Assembly (NCBI RefSeq): GCF_000293785.1 | Contig: NZ_AKZI01000055.1 | Coordinates: forward strand, 1 to 32,701 | DNA from: Rhodovulum sp. PH10 | GTDB lineage: Bacteria; Pseudomonadota; Alphaproteobacteria; Rhizobiales; Xanthobacteraceae | DNA: 32,701 nt | Reading direction: 5' to 3' | Shown: positions 1 through 7,803 of the stretch, one piece after another | How positions within the stretch are numbered: position 1 is the first letter of the stretch | Layout: every line of letters starts with the position of its first letter | The notes under the pieces: generated by a model | Databases searched by the model: none | What the model was told of the DNA's origin: nothing | The model's input: only the letters and a program-made list of their open reading frames with translations | Translations under genes and position numbers: made by a program

Positions 1-139
1 GGAACACATAGACCGCCCCGGAGAACGGATCGGCCCGCATCTCTTCGCGTACCAGCGCGGCGAGCCCTTCGGCACCCTTGCGGAAGTCGACCGGCCGGGT
101 CGCCACCATCACCCGCACCGCTCCGGTCGGGCCGATCAC
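1..139 (-). CDS. tnpB: IS66 family accessory protein TnpB (Orf2), N-terminal part only
   Basis: Only the first 46 codons lie in the window; the gene runs off the left edge. The reading begins VIGPTGAVRVMVATRPVDF and continues through RKGAEGLAALVREEMRADP to FSGAVYVF, the conserved start of the small IS66 Orf2 protein (PF05717 family). TnpB is needed for IS66 transposition together with TnpA and the TnpC transposase, although its biochemical role is not settled. The start is taken as GTG at 139, which overlaps the tnpA stop as GTGA. This four-base overlap is typical of IS66 operons and implies translational coupling. TnpC, expected next, is outside the window. Confidence 0.85.
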   Translation of the reverse strand, partial: MIGPTGAVRVMVATRPVDFRKGAEGLAALVREEMRADPFSGAVYVF

Positions 140-582
140 GGCCGCGCCCTCAGCGCGCGGATCACCGCAGCGATCGTCCCGGCCTCCGCGCCGGCACCGA
201 TCCGCACGCTCACCCCGTCGATCTCCAGCGCGATCGTGCCGGTGACATCCGCGGCCTTGCGGTCTCTTCGGGCTCGCCGCCGCCGCGGAGTCTCCGGCGA
301 AGGCGCGGATGTCTCGACCACCGCCGGCACGAACAGCGGCGTCTCCGAGGTCGGCGCATTCGCCTGCGGCTGCCGAGCTTGTCGCCGCCACGTGAACACC
401 TGCTGCGGCATCAGCCCATGCCGACGTGCGACCTCCGACACGACGGCGCCCGCCACCAGGGTCTCCTCGACGATCCGCGCCTTGTCGCCCGCCGAAAACC
501 GCCGCCGCCGGCCCGTCCCCGAGATCACCTCGATCCGGTGAACCGCCCCCTTGGGCTCGAGCATAGGGTCGAGTTTAGACAT
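136..582 (-). CDS. tnpA: IS66 family TnpA (Orf1), helix-turn-helix protein
   Basis: A 148-residue protein with a helix-turn-helix of the IS3/IS911 Orf1 type (HTH_Tnp_1) at about residues 25-70: RRRFSAGDKARIVEETL, then VVSEVARRHGLMPQQVFTWR. The second half is low-complexity and Arg/Pro rich. In IS66 elements TnpA is the first gene and probably binds the ends; it is not the DDE transposase. The ATG at 582 follows the terminal inverted repeat at the distance expected of IS66. The gene is intact and coupled to tnpB through a GTGA overlap. Identification is firm at family level; no IS name is assigned. Confidence 0.88.
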   Translation of the reverse strand: MSKLDPMLEPKGAVHRIEVISGTGRRRRFSAGDKARIVEETLVAGAVVSEVARRHGLMPQQVFTWRRQARQPQANAPTSETPLFVPAVVETSAPSPETPRRRRARRDRKAADVTGTIALEIDGVSVRIGAGAEAGTIAAVIRALRARP

Positions 583-643
583 GAGTCGATCTCCGATTCA
601 GACCTCGATGATCGGCACACTCCGCCCTCACGAACCCCCGAAG

Positions 644-668
644 AAGGTGGGGCCAAAACGACGCTTAC
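644..668 (-). repeat. IS66 terminal inverted repeat
   Basis: Read on the minus strand from 668, this begins GTAAGCGTCGTTTTGG and continues CCCCACCTT. The GTAAGCG opening is the hallmark of IS66-family ends. The inner limit (644) is a guess, because the partner repeat at the other end is not visible. Confidence 0.75.
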
Positions 669-836
669 CTTGGTTCGAACGATCGATAGTGCGGTCAGAA
701 TGGCGTTCAGTTGGGCCCAGCTACGATGGTCGCATCGATGAACAAATTGGCCCGCTGCACGGCCTCCGCCGGTATGTCTCCCCCGTGGCGAGAGGCGGCA
801 GGGTATAATGCTCCGCTCGACGGTACGACAAGAACG
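669..836. other. Short gap between IS66 end and methyltransferase; no supported gene
   Basis: This 168-bp stretch follows the IS66 end and precedes the stop of the first methyltransferase. One minus-strand frame stays open to a stop at 707 and reads AEAVQRANLFIDATIVAGPN near its end. It has no start of its own and only continues an unused frame of the methyltransferase gene. It may be a remnant of a gene cut by the insertion, but I do not recognise it. Confidence 0.4.
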
Positions 837-1559
837 TCATTCGTCGCGGCGCAGGACGAGAACCACGACGGGATCCCAGGGAATATCGGTGGCATAGATC
901 GCGTTGAGCGCGCGGGAGATGGCGTCGCGTATCCGCGCACGAAGGCCGCGTACGATGTTCTTCGCAATGCCACCGCCACAGATGGCGTGAGCCGCTCGAT
1001 AGCGAACGATCGTGAAGGGCATGCCCTGGATGAGCTGCTCGAAAATGCTGCGCGAGAGCGCCGACTTATGCGTGGGATCACCGTGCTGCGCCTGCAGTCC
1101 GAACGGGCTCTGCCCATTGGGAAAGCGCAGCAGCAAGTGTCCACCGGGTTTCAGCATTTTCGCAGCGGCCTCTAAACGATTCAGGATCTCCGAAATCGAG
1201 AAGTGCTCGAACACGTCGAAGGCGACGATGGTGTTGAAGCGATTCAGCTGACCGGATGCGATCCTCTCGATCGCGGGATCCAGGAGCTCGATGCCCCGCT
1301 CCCGCGCCGCCGAGAGCAAGACGTCGTTAATCTCCGTACCTGCAACACGCGCGCCCCTTTCACGCGCCCAGGCCAGAAAGCTGCCCGAGCCGAAACCGAT
1401 CTCCAGTACGTCGGCATCGCGGATCGCGACGCCGCATGTCTCGCCGACGAAGTAGCGCCTCTCGTCGTCGGTGATAGTGAACGGCTTGATCCAGCCCTTC
1501 CAGGCCTCGTAGGAGGCGTAGAGGTCGACCGTTGCGTGCTCGTATGCGGGCTGTTTCAT
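837..1559 (-). CDS. Class I SAM-dependent methyltransferase
   Basis: A 240-residue cytosolic methyltransferase with a Rossmann-type SAM fold. Motif I is VLEIGFGSGSFLAWARERG, followed by the acidic residue of strand 2 (AGTEIND) and FDVFEHF, then LKPGGHLLLRFPNG, a layout shared with UbiG/Methyltransf_23 proteins. The acceptor cannot be read from the sequence; in this cluster a sugar of the polysaccharide or its lipid-linked precursor is likely. ATG at 1559 is chosen because it overlaps the upstream methyltransferase stop as ATGA; the longer open frame upstream is only a shadow of that neighbour. It appears to be the last gene of the leftward operon before the IS66 end. Confidence 0.85.
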   Translation of the reverse strand: MKQPAYEHATVDLYASYEAWKGWIKPFTITDDERRYFVGETCGVAIRDADVLEIGFGSGSFLAWARERGARVAGTEINDVLLSAARERGIELLDPAIERIASGQLNRFNTIVAFDVFEHFSISEILNRLEAAAKMLKPGGHLLLRFPNGQSPFGLQAQHGDPTHKSALSRSIFEQLIQGMPFTIVRYRAAHAICGGGIAKNIVRGLRARIRDAISRALNAIYATDIPWDPVVVLVLRRDE

Positions 1560-2248
1560 TGGCGGACGAACAGAAGAGCAAATTGATCCGATTGCAGACG
1601 CAGCGGTAGCGGCGACATTACCAGTCGGCGTGCCAGACGCCTCCCGAGGCTCGGCGACATGTTCATTATGTGCAGGATTCGTTCGAGGGTGAAGCCATGG
1701 TGCCGGGCTCGCGGAACCAACACGTCGATCGCTCCCGCACAGTTGATCAGCCACTGATGGCGATGGCCAGGCTTGCTGCCGACCATTCGCACGCCGTGCG
1801 CACCCGGCAGTTCGTCGAACAACATGTGCATCGCATGCCGAAGGTTGACTTCGTTGGGAAGCGAGACAAAAACTTGGCGCTCTGCAAGCTCGAGTCCGAT
1901 GTCGAACAAGCTGACGAATGTGTTGGTGTGCTCGAGCACGTCGAAAATGAAAACCGTGTGCGCGGGCTTTTGCCGACGCAGCTCTTCCTCCAAGCACGCC
2001 GCGTCCTCGATGTATGTGACGGAGCTGTCGCTGGTCCGGGCGTAGATATCGGCGCCGACATCAATCCCGCGGTAGCTGGTCTGCGGACCGAGCTGCCGGC
2101 GAGACACGCCATCGGCGCAACCTATGTCGATCACCGAGGTCATGCTCGGTGTGCGTTGTGAGAGCCAGCGAGATAGTGTAACGGCTGTGCGCTCGGCACG
2201 ACTCTTTTCAATTTTCTCGATGCGAGGTGTACCAGGTGTACCGGACAT
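1556..2248 (-). CDS. Class I SAM-dependent methyltransferase
   Basis: A 230-residue methyltransferase. Motif I is SVIDIGCADGVSRRQLG (about residues 38-54), then YRGIDVGADIY with the ribose-binding acidic residue, and FIFDVLEHT followed by VFVSLPNEVNLRHAM. This is the FDVLEH signature of Methyltransf_11/23-type enzymes that act on small molecules or glycans. Together with the next gene it makes two unrelated-looking methyltransferases in tandem, suggesting two positions or two sugars are methylated. The two genes overlap by ATGA and are probably translated together. No good Shine-Dalgarno stands before ATG 2248, so the start is less certain than the domain call. Confidence 0.82.
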   Translation of the reverse strand: MSGTPGTPRIEKIEKSRAERTAVTLSRWLSQRTPSMTSVIDIGCADGVSRRQLGPQTSYRGIDVGADIYARTSDSSVTYIEDAACLEEELRRQKPAHTVFIFDVLEHTNTFVSLFDIGLELAERQVFVSLPNEVNLRHAMHMLFDELPGAHGVRMVGSKPGHRHQWLINCAGAIDVLVPRARHHGFTLERILHIMNMSPSLGRRLARRLVMSPLPLRLQSDQFALLFVRQ

Positions 2249-2281
2249 CGTCGACCAATCTGTTGACGCGGGATACGGTCG

Positions 2282-3343
2282 CTATTCGACCAATTGCCCA
2301 AGAATCCTTTCGCGTGCCGCTTGGATATGCCCCAGCATCTCCATGGCCCGCTGCACCGTCGAGGCGCCAGAAGACAGGCAGCGCTCGCGTCCCTTCTCCG
2401 CCAGTCGCAGACGCAGCTCGTCATTACCGAGCAGAGTGCGGGCCTTGGCGACGAGGTCGTCGTCGTCGGTGAATCCGACATAGCCCTCGCCGTCGATGAA
2501 GGCCGTGTCGTGATCGTCCGTCTTCTCGGCCAGCAGCGGACGGCCCATAGCCGTCGTCTCCCAGCTTCGCGAGGTGATGGTGTCGCGATTGAGCTTGCGC
2601 AGGAAGCCGAGCGCGATCTTGCCTGTGTGGAGGGCCTTACCATAGTCGGTGCCGTATTGCGCTGGCCGCACCGTCACGCGTGGGTCGAGCACGCGCGATG
2701 GCCAATTGTCTCCCCAGACGACGACGCGCATCCCTGCCCCGGCCAGACGGTTGATGCTGCGGCACCGTTCGGCCTCGAAGGAGCCGACGAACACGAGGTC
2801 GCAGCTATCGTACTCGGTCCCGACTTCCGACTGAACGAGCGGGCGGTGGATAGCAGGATCGCAGCCCTTGCCGACATGCACGGGATTGGCCGCGCCGAGC
2901 GCCTTCAATTCGGGGACATTGACCTGCTTGTTGGTGAAGAAAACATCCCAGAGCGGAAGGCTGGCCTCGAGCTGTGCGCTCAGGAAATGGCGGCCGATAC
3001 TGTCGTCCGGCGAGTAGTAAGCCCTCACGATGGGACCAAAGTTGCGCATGGCGCGCAACGTTGCAACCGTGATGACCCGGCTCGAATCGACTAGGATCGC
3101 GTCCGGCCGCTCGCGCTCGACCGTCGCCATCAGCGCCTCGTTTTCCTTGTACGTGTCGTTCGGGCGACCCAGCTTCCACATCACGCGATTGTAGATCGAT
3201 GCCTTTCCCCCGATCACGGCGCCGGTATCGAGAGGAACGCATTGCACGGCCGGCAACGCGCCGAACGCCTCCGCCCGCATTGCCGCCGTGCTGCCCTTCC
3301 AAAGCGCACCTTGGTAGATGACTTTAATTTTGGTCGGCATCAT
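2282..3343 (-). CDS. CgeB-like glycosyltransferase
   Basis: A protein of about 353 residues with a two-Rossmann (GT-B) layout. The N-terminal half holds DAILVDSSRVITVATLRAM and YYSPDDSIG; the C-terminal half holds LVFVGSFEAERCRSINRLAG and SRSWETTAMGRPLLAEKTDD, which match the Glyco_trans_1_2/CgeB family. It probably adds a sugar to the growing lipid-linked oligosaccharide at the cytoplasmic membrane face; donor and acceptor are unknown. ATG at 3343 is preferred because GGTGAG lies seven bases upstream. A GTG at 3355 is also in frame. The start lies inside the 3' end of the upstream GT4 gene, so the two are probably coupled. Confidence 0.8.
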   Translation of the reverse strand: MMPTKIKVIYQGALWKGSTAAMRAEAFGALPAVQCVPLDTGAVIGGKASIYNRVMWKLGRPNDTYKENEALMATVERERPDAILVDSSRVITVATLRAMRNFGPIVRAYYSPDDSIGRHFLSAQLEASLPLWDVFFTNKQVNVPELKALGAANPVHVGKGCDPAIHRPLVQSEVGTEYDSCDLVFVGSFEAERCRSINRLAGAGMRVVVWGDNWPSRVLDPRVTVRPAQYGTDYGKALHTGKIALGFLRKLNRDTITSRSWETTAMGRPLLAEKTDDHDTAFIDGEGYVGFTDDDDLVAKARTLLGNDELRLRLAEKGRERCLSSGASTVQRAMEMLGHIQAARERILGQLVE

Positions 3344-4595
3344 ACCGAATCTCACCGCTATGCTGGCGCGGGCTCGCCGGCTGCGGCCCGGACCTGGGCG
3401 CCATCCGCTTGGCGTTCACGTATTTCAGCGCCGCGAGGATTCCCTGCCGGCATTCCTCATAGCTCCACCGGCCTATGATCTCGCGGCTCATCCGGCCCAT
3501 GGCCGCGCGCTTCTCCGGGTCGGTCAGAAGAGGTCGCAGCGCCTGGGCGATGGCATCGGCATCGCCTGCCGGTACGGTGAACCCGTTGACGCCGGGACGA
3601 ACCAGATCGCGTACACAGCCGAGCTTCTCGCCGACGATGACGGGCAGGCCCGCGCACATTGCCTCGTTGACGATGAGACCCCATGGCTCCTCCTCGGACG
3701 GGAGCACGAAAACGTCCGCCGCACCGAGCACCTTCGGCATCCGCGACTGATTGAGGAACCCTGTGAATTCAACTTGCCGCGGTCCGCCCTGTGCGGCTGC
3801 GGCACGCAGCTCGCTCTCCATCTCGCCGGTGCCGCCAAGCACGAGCGCCAGCGCGACCCCCTCGCGCTCCAGCCGTTGCGCGGCGCGCAGGACGGCGTCG
3901 GGGTGCTTGCGCCGCTGCAGCTTCGACAGGTAGAGCACGATCGTCGTGTCGTCGGCCACCCCCAGCTCGCTGCGGATCGCGCGGCGTTCATCTCCCGAAA
4001 GCGATGATCGGGCGACGAAGCGGGCGTTGTCCACCGTATAGGGCACGAGGAAGATGCGCTCGTCCGGCGCGCCCATGGCGCGGTAGAAATCGCGGTTGGC
4101 GCTGCCGATGGCGAGAAAGGCATCGCAAAACCGATAAAGGCCCTTGAGCGCCGCGTTTCGCGCGACGGCCTTGGCGCCGCGTCGCGTCAAATCGAGGTGT
4201 GTCTCACCGCGCGTGAATACGGCGGCACCGGATGCCTTGGCTGCAGATATGGCGATGTGATCAGCCGCATAAGCGTGCCCATGCACGAGGACGGCATCGA
4301 ACCGGCCACGATAGATCCGACGCCAGAGCGAGGGTCCACCGATGGACCAGAAGCCACCAGGCGTGATCGCCCTGGCCTTCCTGCCGATGAACTCGTGCGT
4401 GTAGCCCGAGAGCAGGTCGACATCCCACTTCACCGCTTGGCCGAAACCGCTGTCCTTGGCGCCGCGGATGCTCGAGTCGGACAAATACAGCACCGTCAAG
4501 TCGACGTCGTCGTGCTGAGCGAGGTAGGCGTAGAGGGGAGCGAAATACTGGATCGGGTGCGAATTGACGACGCAAAGGCGCATCCTTCGGCTCAT
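3324..4595 (-). CDS. Glycosyltransferase family 4 protein
   Basis: A GT-B retaining glycosyltransferase of about 423 residues. The N-terminal acceptor domain opens MRLCVVNSHPIQYFAPLYAY, typical of polysaccharide GT4 enzymes. The C-terminal Glycos_transf_1 domain carries VLYLSKLQRRKHPDAVLRA, the SEEEPWGLIVNEAMCAGLPV segment with the E-x7-E donor-binding motif, and GVNGFTVPAGD. The enzyme should transfer a nucleotide sugar to the lipid-linked precursor on the cytoplasmic face. Start choice is among ATG 4595, ATG 4583 and a TTG further upstream; 4595 has AGGGG ten bases ahead. The tail after about residue 395 is rich in Arg, Pro and Gln and looks disordered. Confidence 0.87.
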   Translation of the reverse strand: MSRRMRLCVVNSHPIQYFAPLYAYLAQHDDVDLTVLYLSDSSIRGAKDSGFGQAVKWDVDLLSGYTHEFIGRKARAITPGGFWSIGGPSLWRRIYRGRFDAVLVHGHAYAADHIAISAAKASGAAVFTRGETHLDLTRRGAKAVARNAALKGLYRFCDAFLAIGSANRDFYRAMGAPDERIFLVPYTVDNARFVARSSLSGDERRAIRSELGVADDTTIVLYLSKLQRRKHPDAVLRAAQRLEREGVALALVLGGTGEMESELRAAAAQGGPRQVEFTGFLNQSRMPKVLGAADVFVLPSEEEPWGLIVNEAMCAGLPVIVGEKLGCVRDLVRPGVNGFTVPAGDADAIAQALRPLLTDPEKRAAMGRMSREIIGRWSYEECRQGILAALKYVNAKRMAPRSGPQPASPRQHSGEIRYDADQN

Positions 4596-4608
4596 CTTCC
4601 GCACACCC

Positions 4609-5565
4609 CTATTGGACAACCTTGCGGAAGTACTCGATCGTCTTCGCTAGGCCGTCGCGGAGCTGGATCTCCGGTTCCCAGCCAAGTTTGCTGCGCGCCA
4701 GCGATATGTCCGGCTGGCGCTGCTTGGGATCGTCAACCGGCAAGGGCAAGTAACGCAGCCCGCTGGCGCTACCGCACTGCGCGACAACCTGCTCGGCCAG
4801 CTCTGTAATCGTAAAAGCGTTGGGATTTCCAATGTTGACGGGACCAACGAAGTCGGGCGAGCTTTCCATCATGCGGATCATGCCCTCGATCAGATCGTCG
4901 ACATAGCAGAATGATCGCGTCTGCTGTCCGTTGCCGTATATCGTGATCGGCTCGCGACGAAGGGCCTGCATGATGAAGTTCGAGACCACGCGGCCGTCGG
5001 ATGGATGCATGCGCGGTCCGTAGGTGTTGAAGATGCGGACCACCTTGATCTCTAAACCGTGCTGTCGGTGATAGTCGAAGAACAGCGTCTCGGCGCAGCG
5101 CTTGCCCTCATCGTAGCAGGCGCGCATGCCGATCGGGTTGACGTTTCCCCAATAGTCCTCGGTCTGCGGATGCACGCTCGGATCGCCGTAGACCTCGCTC
5201 GTCGACGCCTGCAGGATCGGACATTTGAGCCGCTTGGCGAGACCAAGCATGTTGATGGCGCCGTGCACGCTGGTCTTCGTCGTCTGGACCGGATCGTGCT
5301 GATAATGAACGGGTGAGGCTGGGCAGGCGAGATTGTAGATCTCGTCGACCTCGACGTAGAGCGGAAACGTGACGTCGTGGCGCAGGAACTCGAACCGCGG
5401 CTCCGCATGGAGATGCTCGATGTTTCGCTTGGTGCCGGTGAACAAGTTGTCGAGGCACAGGATCTCGTGTCCCTTGCCCAACAGACGGTCACACAGATGC
5501 GAGCCTAGGAACCCGCCACCTCCGGTCACCAGGATACGCTTTCTGCTGTCGTACAATCGTGCCAT
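4609..5565 (-). CDS. UDP-glucuronate decarboxylase (UDP-xylose synthase)
   Basis: A 318-residue extended short-chain dehydrogenase that should convert UDP-glucuronate to UDP-xylose by NAD-dependent oxidation and decarboxylation. The NAD-binding [10 protein letters not shown] is at residues 14-23, followed by [16 protein letters not shown], then [30 protein letters not shown] and the catalytic Tyr151/Lys155 in [35 protein letters not shown] and the [13 protein letters not shown] region are all characteristic of UXS. Its length matches bacterial UXS. Its place among glycosyltransferases implies xylose in the polymer. It draws on the same UDP-glucuronate as the epimerase at 13,902, yet no UDP-glucose dehydrogenase is visible. 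Confidence 0.93.
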   Translation of the reverse strand: MARLYDSRKRILVTGGGGFLGSHLCDRLLGKGHEILCLDNLFTGTKRNIEHLHAEPRFEFLRHDVTFPLYVEVDEIYNLACPASPVHYQHDPVQTTKTSVHGAINMLGLAKRLKCPILQASTSEVYGDPSVHPQTEDYWGNVNPIGMRACYDEGKRCAETLFFDYHRQHGLEIKVVRIFNTYGPRMHPSDGRVVSNFIMQALRREPITIYGNGQQTRSFCYVDDLIEGMIRMMESSPDFVGPVNIGNPNAFTITELAEQVVAQCGSASGLRYLPLPVDDPKQRQPDISLARSKLGWEPEIQLRDGLAKTIEYFRKVVQ

Positions 5566-5644
5566 TCAGCAATCACTCTCTCGTGGTCGACCACTTTTCG
5601 CGGAGCGCGACAACCGTATCGGAGGGTGCCGGACCGGTCTTGCG

Positions 5645-6841
5645 CTATCGGCCATTCGCCTGCTCTGCCCCGCAATTTGCGATCAGTTCTGCCAGCATGT
5701 CCCGTGTGCGCCCAACAGCATCGCTCTGCTCGAGCCAATGTTCGGCACGCAGGCGTGCGGCCTCACTCATGCGCATGCGCGCGGCTTCCGGTAAACCAGC
5801 GAACTCTTCGATGGCTGTCGCGAAGCGGTCCGGGCTGTCCAGCGGCAGATCCCAGCCGGCGCCGTCGCGGTGCAGGTCGCGCCACGGTGTCTGGTCGGAG
5901 ATCAGCACCGGCACGCCGCAGGCGAGCGCCTCGAAGATAGCGTGGCCGAAATTCTCGCCCTTCGTGGGAAAGAAAAAAACATCGTACTCTGCAAGCTTGG
6001 CTGCGACCTCGTCGTGCGGCAGCTCTCCGCAATAGCGGATGTGCGGCGATCGGATTGCTTCCCGACATTCGGCCCAATAGGCCTCGTCGCTAACCGGACC
6101 GTAGATGTCGAACACTATGGGCTGAGCCAATTGCTGGACGATCTCGATCGCCAGTTTCACGTTTTTCTTCCGGTCGATACGGCTCAGGAATACGAGCCGG
6201 ACCCTATCGCCCCTGGCTGCAACTCGTGCACCTGGAATAGTCTGGATGGTAGGCACGTTAGGCGCTAAGGCATAGCCACCATGCCATGTCAGCATCCGCT
6301 TTAAATCGCCCAGTTCAAGTGGGTCGGTGGCGTGAATACAGACTCCGTCCAGCAGTTTCAAAATACGGGATGCCAGCAGGAAGTGCTTCTTGACGGCGAA
6401 GCGCTGCTCCAAGGCTCCAGGGGAGAACTCGCCGCGCGGGGAAAGCATAGCCGCGGCCGTCTTGCTCGACAATCCGAGGCGGCGCTGGAGAAGGAACGGA
6501 ATCGTGAACTCGCGATCGAAAAAGCCGTTCAACCAGACGAGGTCGTGGGGCGTCGCCGCGAGCAGATCGCCAAGTCCCCGGGCCCCGAAGCGGCCGACGC
6601 GCAGATAGCGCGCCTTGGCGAAGCCGAGATCGATCCAGCCATCCACCTTCGCGACAGCCGCCGGCAGCGGCTTCGATGCACCGAACGGCCGATCACGCGC
6701 CACTAGGCGGAAATCAAACTCGGCCGAGAGCGACTTGGCTAGCCCCTTGAAGCTCTGGATGGGGCCGCTCGCTTCGTTGCCGGGCCAATAGGCGCCCATC
6801 AGGACGACGACGACGGGCTTCCGCGAGACGCGATCCTGCAC
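5645..6841 (-). CDS. Glycosyltransferase family 4 protein
   Basis: A 398-residue GT-B glycosyltransferase. The N-terminal domain begins KPVVVVLMGAYWPGNEASGP with the glycine-rich acceptor loop. The C-terminal domain has VRLVFLSRIDRKKNVKLAIE, the VFFFPTKGENFGHAIFEAL segment with its E-x7-E motif, and ACGVPVLISDQTPWRDL. Related proteins in surface-polysaccharide clusters add one sugar to the lipid-linked chain. GTG at 6841 is preferred because GAGG stands seven bases upstream; a TTG at 6847 would overlap the GT2 stop. The large frame extending upstream to 7387 is a shadow of the GT2 gene. Confidence 0.88.
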   Translation of the reverse strand: MQDRVSRKPVVVVLMGAYWPGNEASGPIQSFKGLAKSLSAEFDFRLVARDRPFGASKPLPAAVAKVDGWIDLGFAKARYLRVGRFGARGLGDLLAATPHDLVWLNGFFDREFTIPFLLQRRLGLSSKTAAAMLSPRGEFSPGALEQRFAVKKHFLLASRILKLLDGVCIHATDPLELGDLKRMLTWHGGYALAPNVPTIQTIPGARVAARGDRVRLVFLSRIDRKKNVKLAIEIVQQLAQPIVFDIYGPVSDEAYWAECREAIRSPHIRYCGELPHDEVAAKLAEYDVFFFPTKGENFGHAIFEALACGVPVLISDQTPWRDLHRDGAGWDLPLDSPDRFATAIEEFAGLPEAARMRMSEAARLRAEHWLEQSDAVGRTRDMLAELIANCGAEQANGR

Positions 6842-6843
6842 TG

Positions 6844-7803
6844 TCAAACCTCGAGCCCGTGCCGCGCCTTGACGTGCGCTCGAAATGCATCGACGCCATG
6901 CGCCTTGATGAACGAGCGCGCTTCGTCGATCTTGGCGTCGATCAGCATCATCATCCAGAATCCGTGCATGAAGTGAAATACGAAACCTTCCTTGCCGTCG
7001 AGAAAGCCCGCGCGGATGATGTAGCGATAAAGATAGAACAGCGTGGCTCGCAGGTAGATCGGCGCGCGGCCATAGACGTTGTTTTTCATGAAGCGCTTGC
7101 GGCGCGCGGCGGCTGCTGTGTCGTGGATTCGCCTGTCTTCCGCGAATAGTCGATACGTGCGGTTGACGTAGTCGATCATGTGCCGCGTGGAGTAGCGGTT
7201 GTGCTTGTCGATCCACCAGCCGATGTCGTTGAGGTTGTGGTCGACCAGGTCGCCGCCAGCGATGTGCTCGGTACGCCCGTGCGACAGCACGATGTGCTCG
7301 TCCATCCAGCGTTGCTCGATTTGGCCGACCCCCGTGCGCCACAGGCGCAGTAGGATGGTCGAGTAATAGCGGCCGTGCCGGATCCACCGCCCGCGAAAGA
7401 TCACCTTGAGCTTGAACGTGAGCCCGGTTACGTCCTCGGGAAGGGCATCGAAACGTAGGCGCAGCTCGGCGTGTGCCCTGTCCTCGAGGTACTCGTCGGC
7501 GTCGAGCCGCATCGTCCAGGACGTCGTGGGTCGGGCGTTGTCAATGCCCCACTGGAACTGATCGGAATAGTTCTTCCACGCGTGCTGCAGCACCTCCGCG
7601 CCCATCGCGCGCGCGATCTCGACGGTGCGGTCGGTGGAGAAGCTGTCGATCACGATCACCCGCTCGGCAAGGGGCAGGATGCGTGACAAGCAGCGCTCGA
7701 TGTGGATCTCCTCGTTGAATGCGAGGATGATCGCGGTAATGGGAAGCTTGCAGGGGCCCCCGACAGCCCTCACGGTGCCCGCCCGATCGCCGACCTCAAG
7801 CAT
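6844..7803 (-). CDS. Glycosyltransferase family 2 protein
   Basis: A 319-residue GT-A inverting glycosyltransferase. LPITAIILAFNEEIHIERCL opens the nucleotide-binding fold, VIVIDSFSTDRTVEIA follows, and MRLDADEYL carries the metal-binding D-x-D. The C-terminal third is aromatic and partly hydrophobic (YLRATLFYLYRYIIRAGFLD and HFMHGFWMMMLID), suggesting membrane association; this matches the WaaE/KdtX-like branch of GT2. Sugar specificity is unknown. ATG 7803 overlaps the stop of the upstream oxidoreductase gene by eight bases and is preceded by GAGG, so the two are probably translationally coupled. An in-frame start further upstream is less likely. Confidence 0.88.
   Translation of the reverse strand: MLEVGDRAGTVRAVGGPCKLPITAIILAFNEEIHIERCLSRILPLAERVIVIDSFSTDRTVEIARAMGAEVLQHAWKNYSDQFQWGIDNARPTTSWTMRLDADEYLEDRAHAELRLRFDALPEDVTGLTFKLKVIFRGRWIRHGRYYSTILLRLWRTGVGQIEQRWMDEHIVLSHGRTEHIAGGDLVDHNLNDIGWWIDKHNRYSTRHMIDYVNRTYRLFAEDRRIHDTAAAARRKRFMKNNVYGRAPIYLRATLFYLYRYIIRAGFLDGKEGFVFHFMHGFWMMMLIDAKIDEARSFIKAHGVDAFRAHVKARHGLEV

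Larger units (their letters stand above)
1..668 (-). mobile_element. IS66-family insertion sequence, tnpA-proximal end (element continues left of window)
   Basis: The tnpA and tnpB genes read leftward, and their upstream side ends in a sequence that reads GTAAGCGTCGTTTTGG on the minus strand. IS66-family termini characteristically start GTAAGCG, so 668 is taken as the outermost base. IS66 elements usually make 8-bp target duplications; the adjoining eight bases are 669-676 (cttggttc), but the partner copy is outside the window. The element borders the polysaccharide cluster directly. Confidence 0.82.
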
